This document shows, piece after piece, positions 25,156 to 32,506 of a DNA stretch of 64,000 nucleotides (the stretch's first letter is position 1; each line of letters starts with the position of its first letter). The position numbers and the translations under genes were made by a program. The notes beneath the pieces were generated by a model. That model was not told the origin of the DNA and did not search any database. It worked only from the letters and a program-made list of their open reading frames with translations. Source of the stretch: Chitinophagales bacterium (GTDB lineage Bacteria > Bacteroidota > Bacteroidia > Chitinophagales > Chitinophagaceae); contig JAFLBK010000004.1 of assembly GCA_017303335.1 (NCBI GenBank), positions 124,001-188,000 on the forward strand, written 5' to 3'.

Positions 25156-26322
25156 CTAAACGTGGAGGATGCTTTCCACCATTTTTGCCCAGCTGAATTT
25201 TTTCTTTTCTTCGATCAGCCCGGGTAAGAAATGCTCTTTTCCTTTTTCGAAATAGAGCCTGATCTTTTCCGCGATGGATTCCGGATCGGGCTCGGCCACA
25301 AGACCGGCCACGTTGTCGGGTACCAGGGAAGGCAACCCGCCTACATTGGTCACGATCATCGGAACCTCAAAATGATAGGCGAGGGGTGTTACGCCGCTTT
25401 GCGTGGCATTGCGGTAAGGTTGTACCACGAGGTCGGCTGCGCAGAGATAATACTTCACATCGTTATTGGGGATGAATTCCGTGTGGAGGAGCAGGTCTTC
25501 TTGTATACCCAACTGGCCGATCAGTTCCTCGTAGGGCTTCCGGTCTTCATAAAACTCGCCGACGATCAATAATTTAATGTTGCGGGTTGGGGGTTGCGGG
25601 TTGCGGGTTTGCAGGATCTTCAGGGCCTGTAACAGCATGTCGAGCCCCTTGTACTTCCGTATGAATCCGAAAAACAGGATGATCGATTCTTCATTCTTAA
25701 TTCGCAATTTATTTCTTGCTTCTTCCTTGCTGATCTTCTCCCCGAAATTATCATAGAGCGGGTGCACCACTAACCGGGCCGGCTTGCTGGTAAACTGCCG
25801 CAGATCGGCCATCACTTTCTCGCTCATGGTGATGAAGGCATCCACCGGTTTTACAAAGTAGCGGGTAAAGGCTTTGTCGCCGGTCCGCTTCTCATGTGGA
25901 ATGATATTGTCGGCAATGCATACCACGCGGGTATGTTTATTCCGCTTCACGATGCGCAGGATGGTTCCCAGGCAGGGGCCCATCAAGGGCAACCAGTACC
26001 GTACTACGATGATGTCGGGTCTTCTTTTCTTCAATTCGCGGCCAACCAGCAGCCAGTTGAAGGGATTGATCGAATTGATCCTTGTATGAATGTCGATGTT
26101 TGCAGGAGCCGGTTCGTCGGTGTATTGCGATTCTCCCGGAAACAAAAAGCCGGGGTATTGCAGGGAAAAAGAATAGATGGACACCGGGTGTCCTTCCTGC
26201 TGAAATTGTGTGGCCAGCCTTTCGTTGAATGTGCGCAGGCCACCGCGGAGCGGGTGCGCCGGTCCGATGATGACGATGCTGTTGCCCCCCGACCTCCGGG
26301 AGGAGGGGTTGGACGTTTCCAT
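25156..26322 (-). CDS. Glycosyltransferase family 4 (GT-B fold) of the heptose operon
   Basis: The 388-residue GT-B protein starts with VIIGPAHPLRGGLRTFNERLA (acceptor-binding N-domain) and ends with the sugar-nucleotide domain (ILFFGFIRKYKGLDMLL, PLAYHFEVPMIVTNVGGLPSLV). The E-x7-E motif usual in GT4 is weak. Three segments look repeat-derived: residues 4-13 from a CCTCC/GGAGG palindrome, 204-213 (NKLRIKNEES) from a TTAATTC repeat, and 238-249 (QTRNPQPPTRN) from a tandem TTGCGGG array. All are in frame. It probably adds a sugar, perhaps heptose, to a surface glycan. Its start is two bases below the GT2 stop. Confidence 0.88.
   Translation of the reverse strand: METSNPSSRRSGGNSIVIIGPAHPLRGGLRTFNERLATQFQQEGHPVSIYSFSLQYPGFLFPGESQYTDEPAPANIDIHTRINSINPFNWLLVGRELKKRRPDIIVVRYWLPLMGPCLGTILRIVKRNKHTRVVCIADNIIPHEKRTGDKAFTRYFVKPVDAFITMSEKVMADLRQFTSKPARLVVHPLYDNFGEKISKEEARNKLRIKNEESIILFFGFIRKYKGLDMLLQALKILQTRNPQPPTRNIKLLIVGEFYEDRKPYEELIGQLGIQEDLLLHTEFIPNNDVKYYLCAADLVVQPYRNATQSGVTPLAYHFEVPMIVTNVGGLPSLVPDNVAGLVAEPDPESIAEKIRLYFEKGKEHFLPGLIEEKKKFSWAKMVESILHV
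25580..25612. repeat. Tandem TTGCGGG array inside the GT4 coding region
   Basis: Four to five imperfect copies of a seven-base TTGCGGG/TTGGGGG unit. In the gene it encodes the Arg/Asn/Pro-rich loop TRNPQPPTRN. The unit length is not a multiple of three, but the total insertion keeps frame. Confidence 0.7.
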
Positions 26323-26324
26323 GC

Positions 26325-27269
26325 TTAATTAAGTCCGGTTTTCTTTTCGATTAAGTAATTATTTCGCTCGGGCGAATTGCGGGAGATGAGTTCCCCGATG
26401 AATCCTGCCAGGAACAGTTGCGAACCGATGATCATGGCCAGGATGGCAAAGAAGAACAACGGGCGCTGTGTAAGGCCGGTGGCATCGAAGAAAAATTTGG
26501 ATACGGTCAGGTAAAGAAATATGCCGAGGCCAAACAGGAAGCAGACCGTTCCCCAGAGACCGAAGAAGTGCATGGGGCGCTTGCCGAACTTGCCTACGAA
26601 GAAAATGGTCATCAGGTCCAGGAAGCCATTGATAAAACGGCTCCAGCCGAATTTGGTAACGCCGTATTTACGGGCCCGGTGTTCCACCACCTTTTCCCCG
26701 ATCTTCCGGAACCCGGCCCATTTGGCCAGTACCGGAACATAGCGGTGCATTTCTCCGTATACCTCGATGCTCTTGATCACTTTCCGGTTATAGGATTTCA
26801 AACCGCAGTTGAAGTCGTGCAGTTTGATCTTGCTCATGTTGCGGGCCGCCGCGTTGAAGAGTTTGGAAGGTATGTTCTTGGTGAGGGTATTGTCGTAACG
26901 TTTTTTCTTCCAGCCGCTCACCATATCATAACCCTCTTCCACGATCAGGCGGCGGAGTTCGGGAATCTCATCCGGACTGTCCTGCATATCGGCGTCCATG
27001 GTGATCACCACATCGCCACCGGCGGCTTTGAAGCCTTCGTTGAGTGCGGCGCTTTTTCCGTAGTTGCGCTGGAATTTGATGCCTTTGATGTTCGCATTCC
27101 GGCTGCGCAGGTCTTCGATCACGCTCCAGGAATTATCGGTGCTGCCATCATCGATCATGATCACTTCATAGCTGTACCCGTTCGCCTGCATCACCCGCTC
27201 GATCCACGCGGCCAGCTCGGGCAGGGATTCATCCTCATTGTATAATGGTATTACGACTGACAGATCCAT
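26325..27269 (-). CDS. Membrane-anchored glycosyltransferase family 2 (DPM1/ArnC-like)
   Basis: A GT-A domain (residues 1-225) opens with VVIPLYNEDESLPEL, has DDGSTDNSW and the DAD metal motif in VVITMDADMQDSP, and a GLKSYNRKVI acceptor segment. Two membrane helices follow (about 235-260 and 270-295). Enzymes of this architecture transfer a sugar from a nucleotide donor to polyprenyl phosphate on the cytoplasmic membrane. In this operon it may make a lipid-linked sugar for the glycan that receives heptose. It ends two bases above the GT4 gene. Confidence 0.92.
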   Translation of the reverse strand: MDLSVVIPLYNEDESLPELAAWIERVMQANGYSYEVIMIDDGSTDNSWSVIEDLRSRNANIKGIKFQRNYGKSAALNEGFKAAGGDVVITMDADMQDSPDEIPELRRLIVEEGYDMVSGWKKKRYDNTLTKNIPSKLFNAAARNMSKIKLHDFNCGLKSYNRKVIKSIEVYGEMHRYVPVLAKWAGFRKIGEKVVEHRARKYGVTKFGWSRFINGFLDLMTIFFVGKFGKRPMHFFGLWGTVCFLFGLGIFLYLTVSKFFFDATGLTQRPLFFFAILAMIIGSQLFLAGFIGELISRNSPERNNYLIEKKTGLN

Positions 27270-27274
27270 CTTGG

Positions 27275-27760
27275 TTATTTTCTTTTCATGAACAGTAAGG
27301 AGGCCACCAGCGAGATCACAGCTCCCATGATCAGGTATCCGAACACGGCGCTTGAAATAAGCATGGGAAGATAATAGTTTTTCATATCATCAATGGCTTT
27401 CTCGATCTCGGCCGGGGTTTTATTGCCCTTTTGTTTCAGTTCGGCTTTATAGGCTTCGGCCATTTGCGTACTGAACTCGGGGTGCATTTTATTGAAGACG
27501 ATGGTAAACAATACCATCAGCAGGGTTACTACAATAAAGCATTTGAAACCCTGCAGGAAGTAGGAGCCGAATTTATTGTCTTTCGCTTCGGCAGGCTGAT
27601 ATGTATACACACTCCACACGATCCCGGCCGTATAAATAATGTAGATCAGGAATTGAACCGGGCTTTGCGCCGGCAACCCGGCGTAGAAAAATACCAGCGA
27701 TGCCAGGATCATCAGCGATCCTGTTATGAGGCCTTTATGGGTGGAAGTCAGTTTCTGCAT
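27275..27760 (-). CDS. DUF4199 family membrane protein
   Basis: The 161-residue protein has four membrane helices in the DUF4199 pattern: near residues 10-28, 37-54, 71-92 and 130-155, with a polar loop of about 35 residues between the third and fourth. The ATG at 27760 is one base from the preceding stop; an ATG at 27793 would overlap that gene. Function is unknown. The family is nearly confined to Bacteroidota. It sits between a dihydroorotase-like gene and two glycosyltransferases with gaps of one and five bases, so it is in their operon. Confidence 0.85.
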   Translation of the reverse strand: MQKLTSTHKGLITGSLMILASLVFFYAGLPAQSPVQFLIYIIYTAGIVWSVYTYQPAEAKDNKFGSYFLQGFKCFIVVTLLMVLFTIVFNKMHPEFSTQMAEAYKAELKQKGNKTPAEIEKAIDDMKNYYLPMLISSAVFGYLIMGAVISLVASLLFMKRK

Positions 27761-27761
27761 A

Positions 27762-29018
27762 TCAGTTGAGGTGTACCTGCGCTTTGTTAACAATGCCGAT
27801 CACTTTTCCCTTCAGCGGCATGCCGGTAAAAGGACTGTTCTTTGATTTTGAGCGGATGTTTTTCTCGTCGGGTGTAAAGGCTGCCGCGGGAGCAAAGATC
27901 GTAAGGCATGCGTCGGCGCCTTCGGCGATTTCGGGTACCGGCAAACCGAACAGCCTGCGTGCGTTCACCGCCTGCATCTGCACAAAGGTTTGCGGATCGA
28001 GCCCGATCGTGGTCACCACGGCGAACATCGTTTCCAGGCTGATCATTCCATACCGGGCGTATTCGAATTCGCAGGCCTTTCCGTCCCAGTGCTGGGGCAG
28101 GTGGTGCGAAGCGATGCAGTCAACGCTGCCATCGAGCAATGCCTGGCGGATGGCCAGCATATCGTTGCGGTTGCGCAGGGGAGGATTCAGTTTGAGATGG
28201 GTATTATAGCCTGCCAGGTCTTCATCGCAAAAGAATGCCTGGTAGGGTGTGATGGAGCAGCTGATCTGTATACCGCCTTCCTTGCCCCGCTTGATGTATT
28301 CCAGGCTTTTGGGAGAAGAGATGCCGGTAAAGTGCAAACGGCTTTCGGTGTACCGGGCCAGTTTGATGTCGCGGGCCACCATCAGTTCTTCGGCTACAAT
28401 CGGCTTGCCGGGCAGGCCCATCCGTGTGGAAACAATGCCTTCGTTCATAAGCCCGTTGGCGCCGATACTGCTGTCATCGGGTAGCTGGATAACGGTACCG
28501 TCGGTGGTTTTTACGTATTGCAGTGCTTTGACTAACAGCCCGGCGCTTTGTACCGGGTTGATACCGTCGCCAAAAGCGATGGCTCCTGCCTGGTGCATAT
28601 CGTACATCTCGGCCAGGTCTTTTCCTTCGGTTTTCCGGGTAATGGCGGCGATGGGGTGTATGTTAACCGGGGTTTGCTTCCCTTTTTGTACCAGGTAGTC
28701 GGTCTGGGCCTTGGTGTCGGTAACCGGGGATGTATTGGGGATAAGCATCACATCGGTGAATCCACCGGCGGCGGCAGCCCGTGCCCCGGTTTCAATGGTC
28801 TCCCGGTATTCCTGCCCGGGGTCGGCAAAATCGGCGAAGATATCCATCCAGCCCGGACTTACACAGATTCCTTCTTCACTGATCACCTGGTCGGCCTGGC
28901 CGGTGACCGAAGCGGCGATGCGGGTGATCTTCCCGTTTTCGATCAAAATATCCTGTTTTTTTCCGTTGAGGGGAGAGGAGGGAGCGATAACCTGCGCTTG
29001 CTTGATTAATAGCTTCAT
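27762..29018 (-). CDS. Dihydroorotase homologue lacking metal ligands (probably non-catalytic)
   Basis: Over 418 residues the protein follows class I dihydroorotase (PyrC): PGWMDIFADFADPGQEYRET, LIPNTSPVTD, KLNPPLR and a GADACLTIF end. The zinc ligands are nearly all gone. The HxH of the first strand is F-A-D-F-A-D, the next His position is IQLPDDSS, the CHVS His is changed in FTGISS, and the catalytic Asp of the DHAPH motif is His in CIASHHLPQ. By analogy with the inactive PyrC' of Pseudomonas, it may be a structural partner of aspartate transcarbamoylase. It is the first gene of the eight-gene operon, one base above DUF4199. Confidence 0.87.
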   Translation of the reverse strand: MKLLIKQAQVIAPSSPLNGKKQDILIENGKITRIAASVTGQADQVISEEGICVSPGWMDIFADFADPGQEYRETIETGARAAAAGGFTDVMLIPNTSPVTDTKAQTDYLVQKGKQTPVNIHPIAAITRKTEGKDLAEMYDMHQAGAIAFGDGINPVQSAGLLVKALQYVKTTDGTVIQLPDDSSIGANGLMNEGIVSTRMGLPGKPIVAEELMVARDIKLARYTESRLHFTGISSPKSLEYIKRGKEGGIQISCSITPYQAFFCDEDLAGYNTHLKLNPPLRNRNDMLAIRQALLDGSVDCIASHHLPQHWDGKACEFEYARYGMISLETMFAVVTTIGLDPQTFVQMQAVNARRLFGLPVPEIAEGADACLTIFAPAAAFTPDEKNIRSKSKNSPFTGMPLKGKVIGIVNKAQVHLN

Positions 29019-29086
29019 TTTTCAGGAGATTGGGCAAATATCCTAAAAAAATAGCAGGTGGCGAAACTTAATGAGGCTGGCAGCAA

Positions 29087-29116
29087 TAAAAAACAGGAGC
29101 TTAAAAAAGCCCCTGT
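29087..29116 (-). terminator. Rho-independent terminator of the DUF2807 gene
   Basis: On the minus strand, a ten-pair stem with one mismatch (ACAGGGGCTT with AAGCTCCTGT) closes a TTTT loop and is followed by six T. It lies 28 bases after the DUF2807 stop and ahead of the dihydroorotase-like gene. Confidence 0.82.
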
Positions 29117-29143
29117 CCCTTTTAAAAACCAACCTCGCGGATG

Positions 29144-29641
29144 TTACTTGTTTACAACAGAAACACCCGGTGTTTTTCGTAAGAAAACGAGTTCGGCATC
29201 TTCTTCCGATGTAATGGTGATGTTACCGGTGGAAACGATGCTGGCCTTACTGCCTTCGCGGATGGCCACGTCGATCTTTTTAGACTTGAGCGTATTCCCG
29301 GAGAATACCATGGCTTCACGCTGCAGGGAAACCTTTTTCAGGTCTTTTACGTGCACTTCCACGGTAAGCTTCGATTTGTAGTTAACATCGTTTTTGCCGG
29401 AAATGCTGAGTTCGTCTTTCTGGGATTTGAACGAGATGTCGCCGAACAGCTTTTCGTCGCCTACCAGGTACACGGTTCCGGGCTGGTCGTCGTCGATCAG
29501 TACCACGTCGATGCGTGCATCAACGGTCAGTTTTTCGAAGGCCGGCATTTGAAGTTTCTTGGTTTGTTGTTTTTCGCCTGATTGGGCGAAGGCGGTACCG
29601 CACAGCATAAGTGCGGCCGCAAGGATCGATTTCATTTTCAT
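29144..29641 (-). CDS. DUF2807 (head GIN domain) secreted protein
   Basis: A signal peptide (MKMKSILAAALMLCGTAFAQ) precedes a domain with the DUF2807 pattern: MPAFEKLTVDARIDVVLI, followed by short repeating beta strands (ISGKNDV, LTVEVHVKDLKKVSL, KKIDVAIREGSKASI, ITITSEEDAEL). The family forms a small right-handed beta-solenoid on the outside of Bacteroidota cells; its role is unknown. At 165 residues it is shorter than typical members (about 220), having fewer coils. It carries its own terminator. Confidence 0.82.
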   Translation of the reverse strand: MKMKSILAAALMLCGTAFAQSGEKQQTKKLQMPAFEKLTVDARIDVVLIDDDQPGTVYLVGDEKLFGDISFKSQKDELSISGKNDVNYKSKLTVEVHVKDLKKVSLQREAMVFSGNTLKSKKIDVAIREGSKASIVSTGNITITSEEDAELVFLRKTPGVSVVNK

Positions 29642-29680
29642 GGCTTTGTTTTTTTATGGTTATACTTTGTAGAGACTGGT

Positions 29681-30361
29681 TCAGGCCATCAGGACCCCCT
29701 CGGTCACTGATTCGGCGATGATGCTGAAACGGCTTTCCGGTAATTCGGTTTCGGCAACTTTCATCAGCCCGTCGAACACGGGTTCGGGGGCGCTGTCTTT
29801 TACCTGCTTCAGCCAATGGATGATCTCGTTATTGCTGAGTCCGCGGATCATCCATACATTGAAGGCGCCCAACTGATCGACCGGGATTTTCGAAATGATC
29901 TGCATGGTGATGCCGTGCAGGTCTTCGTCGCTGAAATGTTTCCAGAGCAACTGGTTCAGCTCGTTTTCTTCCTTGGCCATGTGCTGCAGGTTAAATGCCA
30001 CGAAGGCGTTATAGGCAACCCGCAATGCACTGCCCAGTTCCTCCTTCTCTTCGCCGGTAACGGCTGCGTGCAGCATGTTGATGATGGCTGTCAGACGGTT
30101 GCTGAGTTCATGATCCTGCACATGCTCTTCGGCGAAAAGCGTTGCTACGGCCGGTTCAAAGGATTCAATGGCGGTGAGGATATTGTCGTCCTCGGAGTGT
30201 GCGTGTTTGTCGAACAGGCTCACCACTTCGCTGATGCGGCTGGCGATGATGTTCAGTTCGGCATCGTTGCTGAAATCGGTTTGCTGCAGCAGGATGGCGT
30301 TTTCGTAAAGCATGGCCCGCAATCCTTTGTGGACCTGGTAGAAGATGTTGTAACGTTTCAT
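29681..30361 (-). CDS. Hemerythrin-like domain protein
   Basis: The 226-residue protein is mostly helical and carries His and Glu at hemerythrin-like spacing: VHKGLR near residue 10, LFDKHAHSEDDNI near 50-60, EEHVQDHELS near 80 and LQHMAKEENELN near 123. These would bind a di-iron centre in helices 1-4. The C-terminal 80 residues form an additional domain. The start at 30361 (MKRYNIF) begins the first hemerythrin helix; an ATG at 30421 would run through a GC-rich hairpin. Roles in the family include oxygen or nitric-oxide sensing and iron handling. Confidence 0.78.
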   Translation of the reverse strand: MKRYNIFYQVHKGLRAMLYENAILLQQTDFSNDAELNIIASRISEVVSLFDKHAHSEDDNILTAIESFEPAVATLFAEEHVQDHELSNRLTAIINMLHAAVTGEEKEELGSALRVAYNAFVAFNLQHMAKEENELNQLLWKHFSDEDLHGITMQIISKIPVDQLGAFNVWMIRGLSNNEIIHWLKQVKDSAPEPVFDGLMKVAETELPESRFSIIAESVTEGVLMA

Positions 30362-30409
30362 GGCTGTCGTTTTAATCTTGATTGATGCAACAAAACTCAT
30401 CCTTTGCCC

Positions 30410-30432
30410 GCAGCCCCCCAACCGGGGGTTGC
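30410..30432. other. GC-rich hairpin upstream of the hemerythrin-like gene
   Basis: A nine-pair stem (GCAGCCCCC with GGGGGTTGC, one G-U) closes a five-base loop. It lies between the DinB-type gene and the hemerythrin-like gene. No T run follows on the minus strand, so it may be a 5' leader structure or a weak transcription block. Confidence 0.4.
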
Positions 30433-30471
30433 ATGAAATGAAGAACTCCGTGGATGAATTGAGGGAATCGT

Positions 30472-31092
30472 TCAGGATGCAGTGGCGCTTGTATTTTCTT
30501 TAACAGGATTGGCGTTCAAAGGCCGGTACCCTGCTGCCTGCATGGCCCGTTCGGCCTGGAGCAGGTGCCGGCGGATATGAGCGGTATAGAAAAGAAACAC
30601 ATCACCCAGTTTCAGTTTGATAAAGGGTGCGATGGATACAGGAACCTTTACCCGGTTCAGGTCATGACCGTGCGAAGCGGTGATCAGTTGTTCCAGTTTT
30701 TCCAGCTGGCTGATGAATTCACCCAGCACCTGTACCGTGTTCAGCTGTATCGCCGGCCGGTGATCTTTTGGCGATTTCATTTTCTTTTTCGGCCGTCCAT
30801 CCGGCTCGGGCAGCATGAGTTTATAAAAATAATTCCCCAGCCAGCCGCTTTCAAAACGGAGGGATGGGGATGATGCGTTCCGCTGCGAAAGCGCCTTTTC
30901 AATGGCCGGCAGGTAGTAACGGCCATAGCTGTTGAGATGTTCCAGGCATTGAGCGGCGCCCCATTGGCCGGCGCCGGGTTGAGCACTGAAAAACTCCGCC
31001 GGCAATTGCTGCCATTCGCTGATGGCATTGTTCAGCTGGCTTTCGGTTTGTTCGTACAAATGGTTTAATAAGGTTGTTGATAAATACTTCAT
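30472..31092 (-). CDS. DinB-fold family protein
   Basis: The 206-residue protein shows the four-helix DinB pattern, with metal-binding His residues in CLEHLNSYGRYY (near residue 50) and in AHIRRHLLQAERAM near the C-terminus. A third His is expected in the central helix, and SHGHDLNR near 138 is a candidate. DinB_2 members are small metalloenzymes such as thiol transferases or are of unknown function. The gene follows the Crp-like gene by 79 bases on the same strand and may be under its control. Confidence 0.8.
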   Translation of the reverse strand: MKYLSTTLLNHLYEQTESQLNNAISEWQQLPAEFFSAQPGAGQWGAAQCLEHLNSYGRYYLPAIEKALSQRNASSPSLRFESGWLGNYFYKLMLPEPDGRPKKKMKSPKDHRPAIQLNTVQVLGEFISQLEKLEQLITASHGHDLNRVKVPVSIAPFIKLKLGDVFLFYTAHIRRHLLQAERAMQAAGYRPLNANPVKENTSATAS

Positions 31093-31171
31093 GGTAATTG
31101 TTTTTATGGGTACAAAAATGAACCGGCCGCAAAAAACAATTATTGGTAAATACCAAGATTTTGGGGAATCG

Positions 31172-31783
31172 TCAGATTTTCACTTTGCCCAGCAGTTTGC
31201 TGAAATTGGTGGCGTCGATACCGAGGTAATTGGCGATGTACTTGTGCGGGATCATGTTAAGGATATGCGGACTGCGTTTCAGCAGGGCGCGGAATTTTTC
31301 TTCGGCGGTAAAGCATTGTATCTCCACCATGCGTTCGAGTACACCGGCGAAAGCAAAATTCGTAGTGAGCCGGATCAGGTGTTCGAGGCTGTGGTATTTC
31401 CTCATGAGTTCGTCCAGTTGCTGAAAACCGGTTTTAAGATAGGTGCAGGCTGTGAGGGTTTCAACAAAGAAGCGGGAGGGGGTTTGGGTGAGAAAACTAT
31501 CGGCCACCCCGCCAAAGGAGGGAGCGTAGGTGAATACGATCGTAGCTTCCCGGTCCTGCTCATCATAATAATAAACCCGCTGAATGCCTTCTGTAATAAA
31601 GTAAAGGGTTCTTTCTACTTCGCCCGCCCGCGTGAGAATCGTTTTCCGTTTGGCAGCGCCTTCCTGCCACACAGAAAGAAACGCGGCCATGGCCTCTTCG
31701 CCGGGATCGTAAATGGCGAGAATCGTTTTTTGAAGTTGTTCGGTCTGTAACATGCAGCGTTCCTGCAAATCTATTGCATTCAT
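31172..31783 (-). CDS. Crp/Fnr-family transcriptional regulator
   Basis: The N-terminal 120 residues form a cyclic-nucleotide-binding-like beta roll (FITEGIQRVYYY, EATIVFTYAPSFGG) and the C-terminal part a winged helix (HKYIANYLGIDATNFSKLLGKVK). The usual phosphate-cassette Arg of cAMP binders is not evident, so the ligand is unknown. The start is uncertain: ATGs at 31792, 31783 and 31753 all fit. The longer frame reaching 31954 would be translated from tRNA-relic sequence and is rejected. DinB-type and hemerythrin-like genes downstream on the same strand are likely targets. Confidence 0.85.
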   Translation of the reverse strand: MNAIDLQERCMLQTEQLQKTILAIYDPGEEAMAAFLSVWQEGAAKRKTILTRAGEVERTLYFITEGIQRVYYYDEQDREATIVFTYAPSFGGVADSFLTQTPSRFFVETLTACTYLKTGFQQLDELMRKYHSLEHLIRLTTNFAFAGVLERMVEIQCFTAEEKFRALLKRSPHILNMIPHKYIANYLGIDATNFSKLLGKVKI

Positions 31784-31819
31784 GCTCTCCATCAGCCATC
31801 CCGTAGCATGACTGGTATT

Positions 31820-31934
31820 AAAAAGAAAAATCCCCGCGGAAACGGAGATCTTCTTCTGGTTTGTCCGGACGACTGTCCCGCCCTTGGCGGGAGAACCAGC
31901 GACTGTATACCACCCCGACGGGCTAGTTTCCCGA
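31820..31934 (-). repeat. Decayed tRNA-Pro copy A with palindromes and tRNA terminator
   Basis: Read on the minus strand this is a worn copy of the tRNA-Pro(GGG) gene at 32433-32506. It has a CGGGA-type 5' end, the variable-loop/T-stem stretch AGTCGCTGGTTC, a palindrome (TCCCGCC, CTT, GGCGGGA; 31876-31892) where the T loop should be, then CAGTCGTCCGG and the same 3' terminator hairpin as the real tRNA. The D and anticodon arms are reduced to a short CCCC-GAC-GGG remnant near 31913-31922. It cannot work as a tRNA. Confidence 0.85.
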
Positions 31935-32171
31935 AATAAGGCGTATAAATGCATTCCCCCCTTTCCAAGCTTTGATTTGTTTTTCCCTTACAAGCGCTTC
32001 CATTCTTGTCTCATACTCCTCAACCAATATTAATATAAAAGGAACCCTTGCCCGTGTGGATCTTTGTAATCCCGCGTTATGAAATCTTACTCTGGCCTCA
32101 ACATCACGTGTCTCGCCAATATAGTATTTATGGTCTCGAAGGCTTTGCAATATGTAAACAAAATGAGGCAT
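31923..32171 (-). CDS. Small GIY-YIG nuclease family protein
   Basis: The 82-residue protein is a minimal GIY-YIG domain (COG2827 type): VYILQSLRDHKYYIGETRD contains the YIL...YYIG pair, followed by the conserved Arg and His in VEARVRFHNAG, and the catalytic Glu is likely in YETRMEALVRE, followed by KAWKGG. These nucleases cut DNA in homing endonucleases and repair. No DNA-binding domain is attached. The gene lies between two decayed copies of tRNA-Pro. Its last codons and the TAG stop fall inside the 5' end of relic A, at the positions of tRNA bases 8-10. This suggests the gene travelled or was duplicated together with tRNA-derived DNA. Confidence 0.88.
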   Translation of the reverse strand: MPHFVYILQSLRDHKYYIGETRDVEARVRFHNAGLQRSTRARVPFILILVEEYETRMEALVREKQIKAWKGGNAFIRLISGN

Positions 32172-32228
32172 TCAATTCATGAAAATAGCCTTTCGAAATA
32201 TTTGGGAAGCGGGAAAAAAACAGGCAGT

Positions 32229-32337
32229 AAAAAGAAAAATCCCCGCGGAAACGGAGATCTTTTTTGTCGGGACGACTGTCCCGCCCCTTGGCGGGAGAAC
32301 CAGCGACCACACCCCGCCAACGGCGGGGCTACCCGGA
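32229..32337 (-). repeat. Decayed tRNA-Pro copy B with two palindromes and tRNA terminator
   Basis: On the minus strand the order is CGGGTAG (tRNA 5' end, shortened), palindrome 1 (CCCCGCC, 3-base loop, GGCGGGG; 32312-32328) in place of the D and anticodon arms, then TGTGGTCGCTGGTTC identical to tRNA-Pro, palindrome 2 (TCCCGCC, 4-base loop, GGCGGGA; 32279-32296) in place of the T loop, then CAGTCGTCCCGACAAAAAAG identical to the tRNA 3' end and flank, and the terminator hairpin. Confidence 0.88.
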
Positions 32338-32400
32338 ACATAATGCGATGGCATCAAACACTAAGTGAAAGCGGACAGTTCTTTCAAGTACCTAAAACAG

Positions 32401-32428
32401 AAAGATCCCCGCGGAAACGGAGATCTTT
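32401..32428 (-). terminator. Terminator of tRNA-Pro(GGG)
   Basis: An 11-pair stem (AAAGATCTCCG with CGGGGATCTTT on the minus strand, one G-U) closes a TTTCCG loop, five bases after the tRNA 3' end. The same hairpin is kept in relics A and B, there followed by longer T runs. Confidence 0.8.
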
Positions 32429-32432
32429 TTTG

Positions 32433-32506
32433 TCGGGACGACTGGATTCGAACCAGCGACCACACGCCCCCCAGACGTGTGCGCTACCGGGCTGCGCTAC
32501 GTCCCG
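32433..32506 (-). tRNA. tRNA-Pro (anticodon GGG)
   Basis: The minus strand folds as a full cloverleaf: acceptor CGGGACG/CGTCCCG, D stem GCGC/GCGC with an AGCCCGGTA loop, anticodon stem CACGT/GCGTG with loop CTGGGGG (anticodon GGG), T stem GCTGG/CCAGT with TTCGAAT, and discriminator A. The 3' CCA is not encoded. It reads CCC and CCU codons. It is the only intact member of a group of tRNA-derived repeats here. Confidence 0.95.

Noticed and set aside
31784..31954. N-terminal extension of the Crp-like regulator
   Set aside because: The added 57 residues are translated from relic A and its terminator and match no Crp family member.
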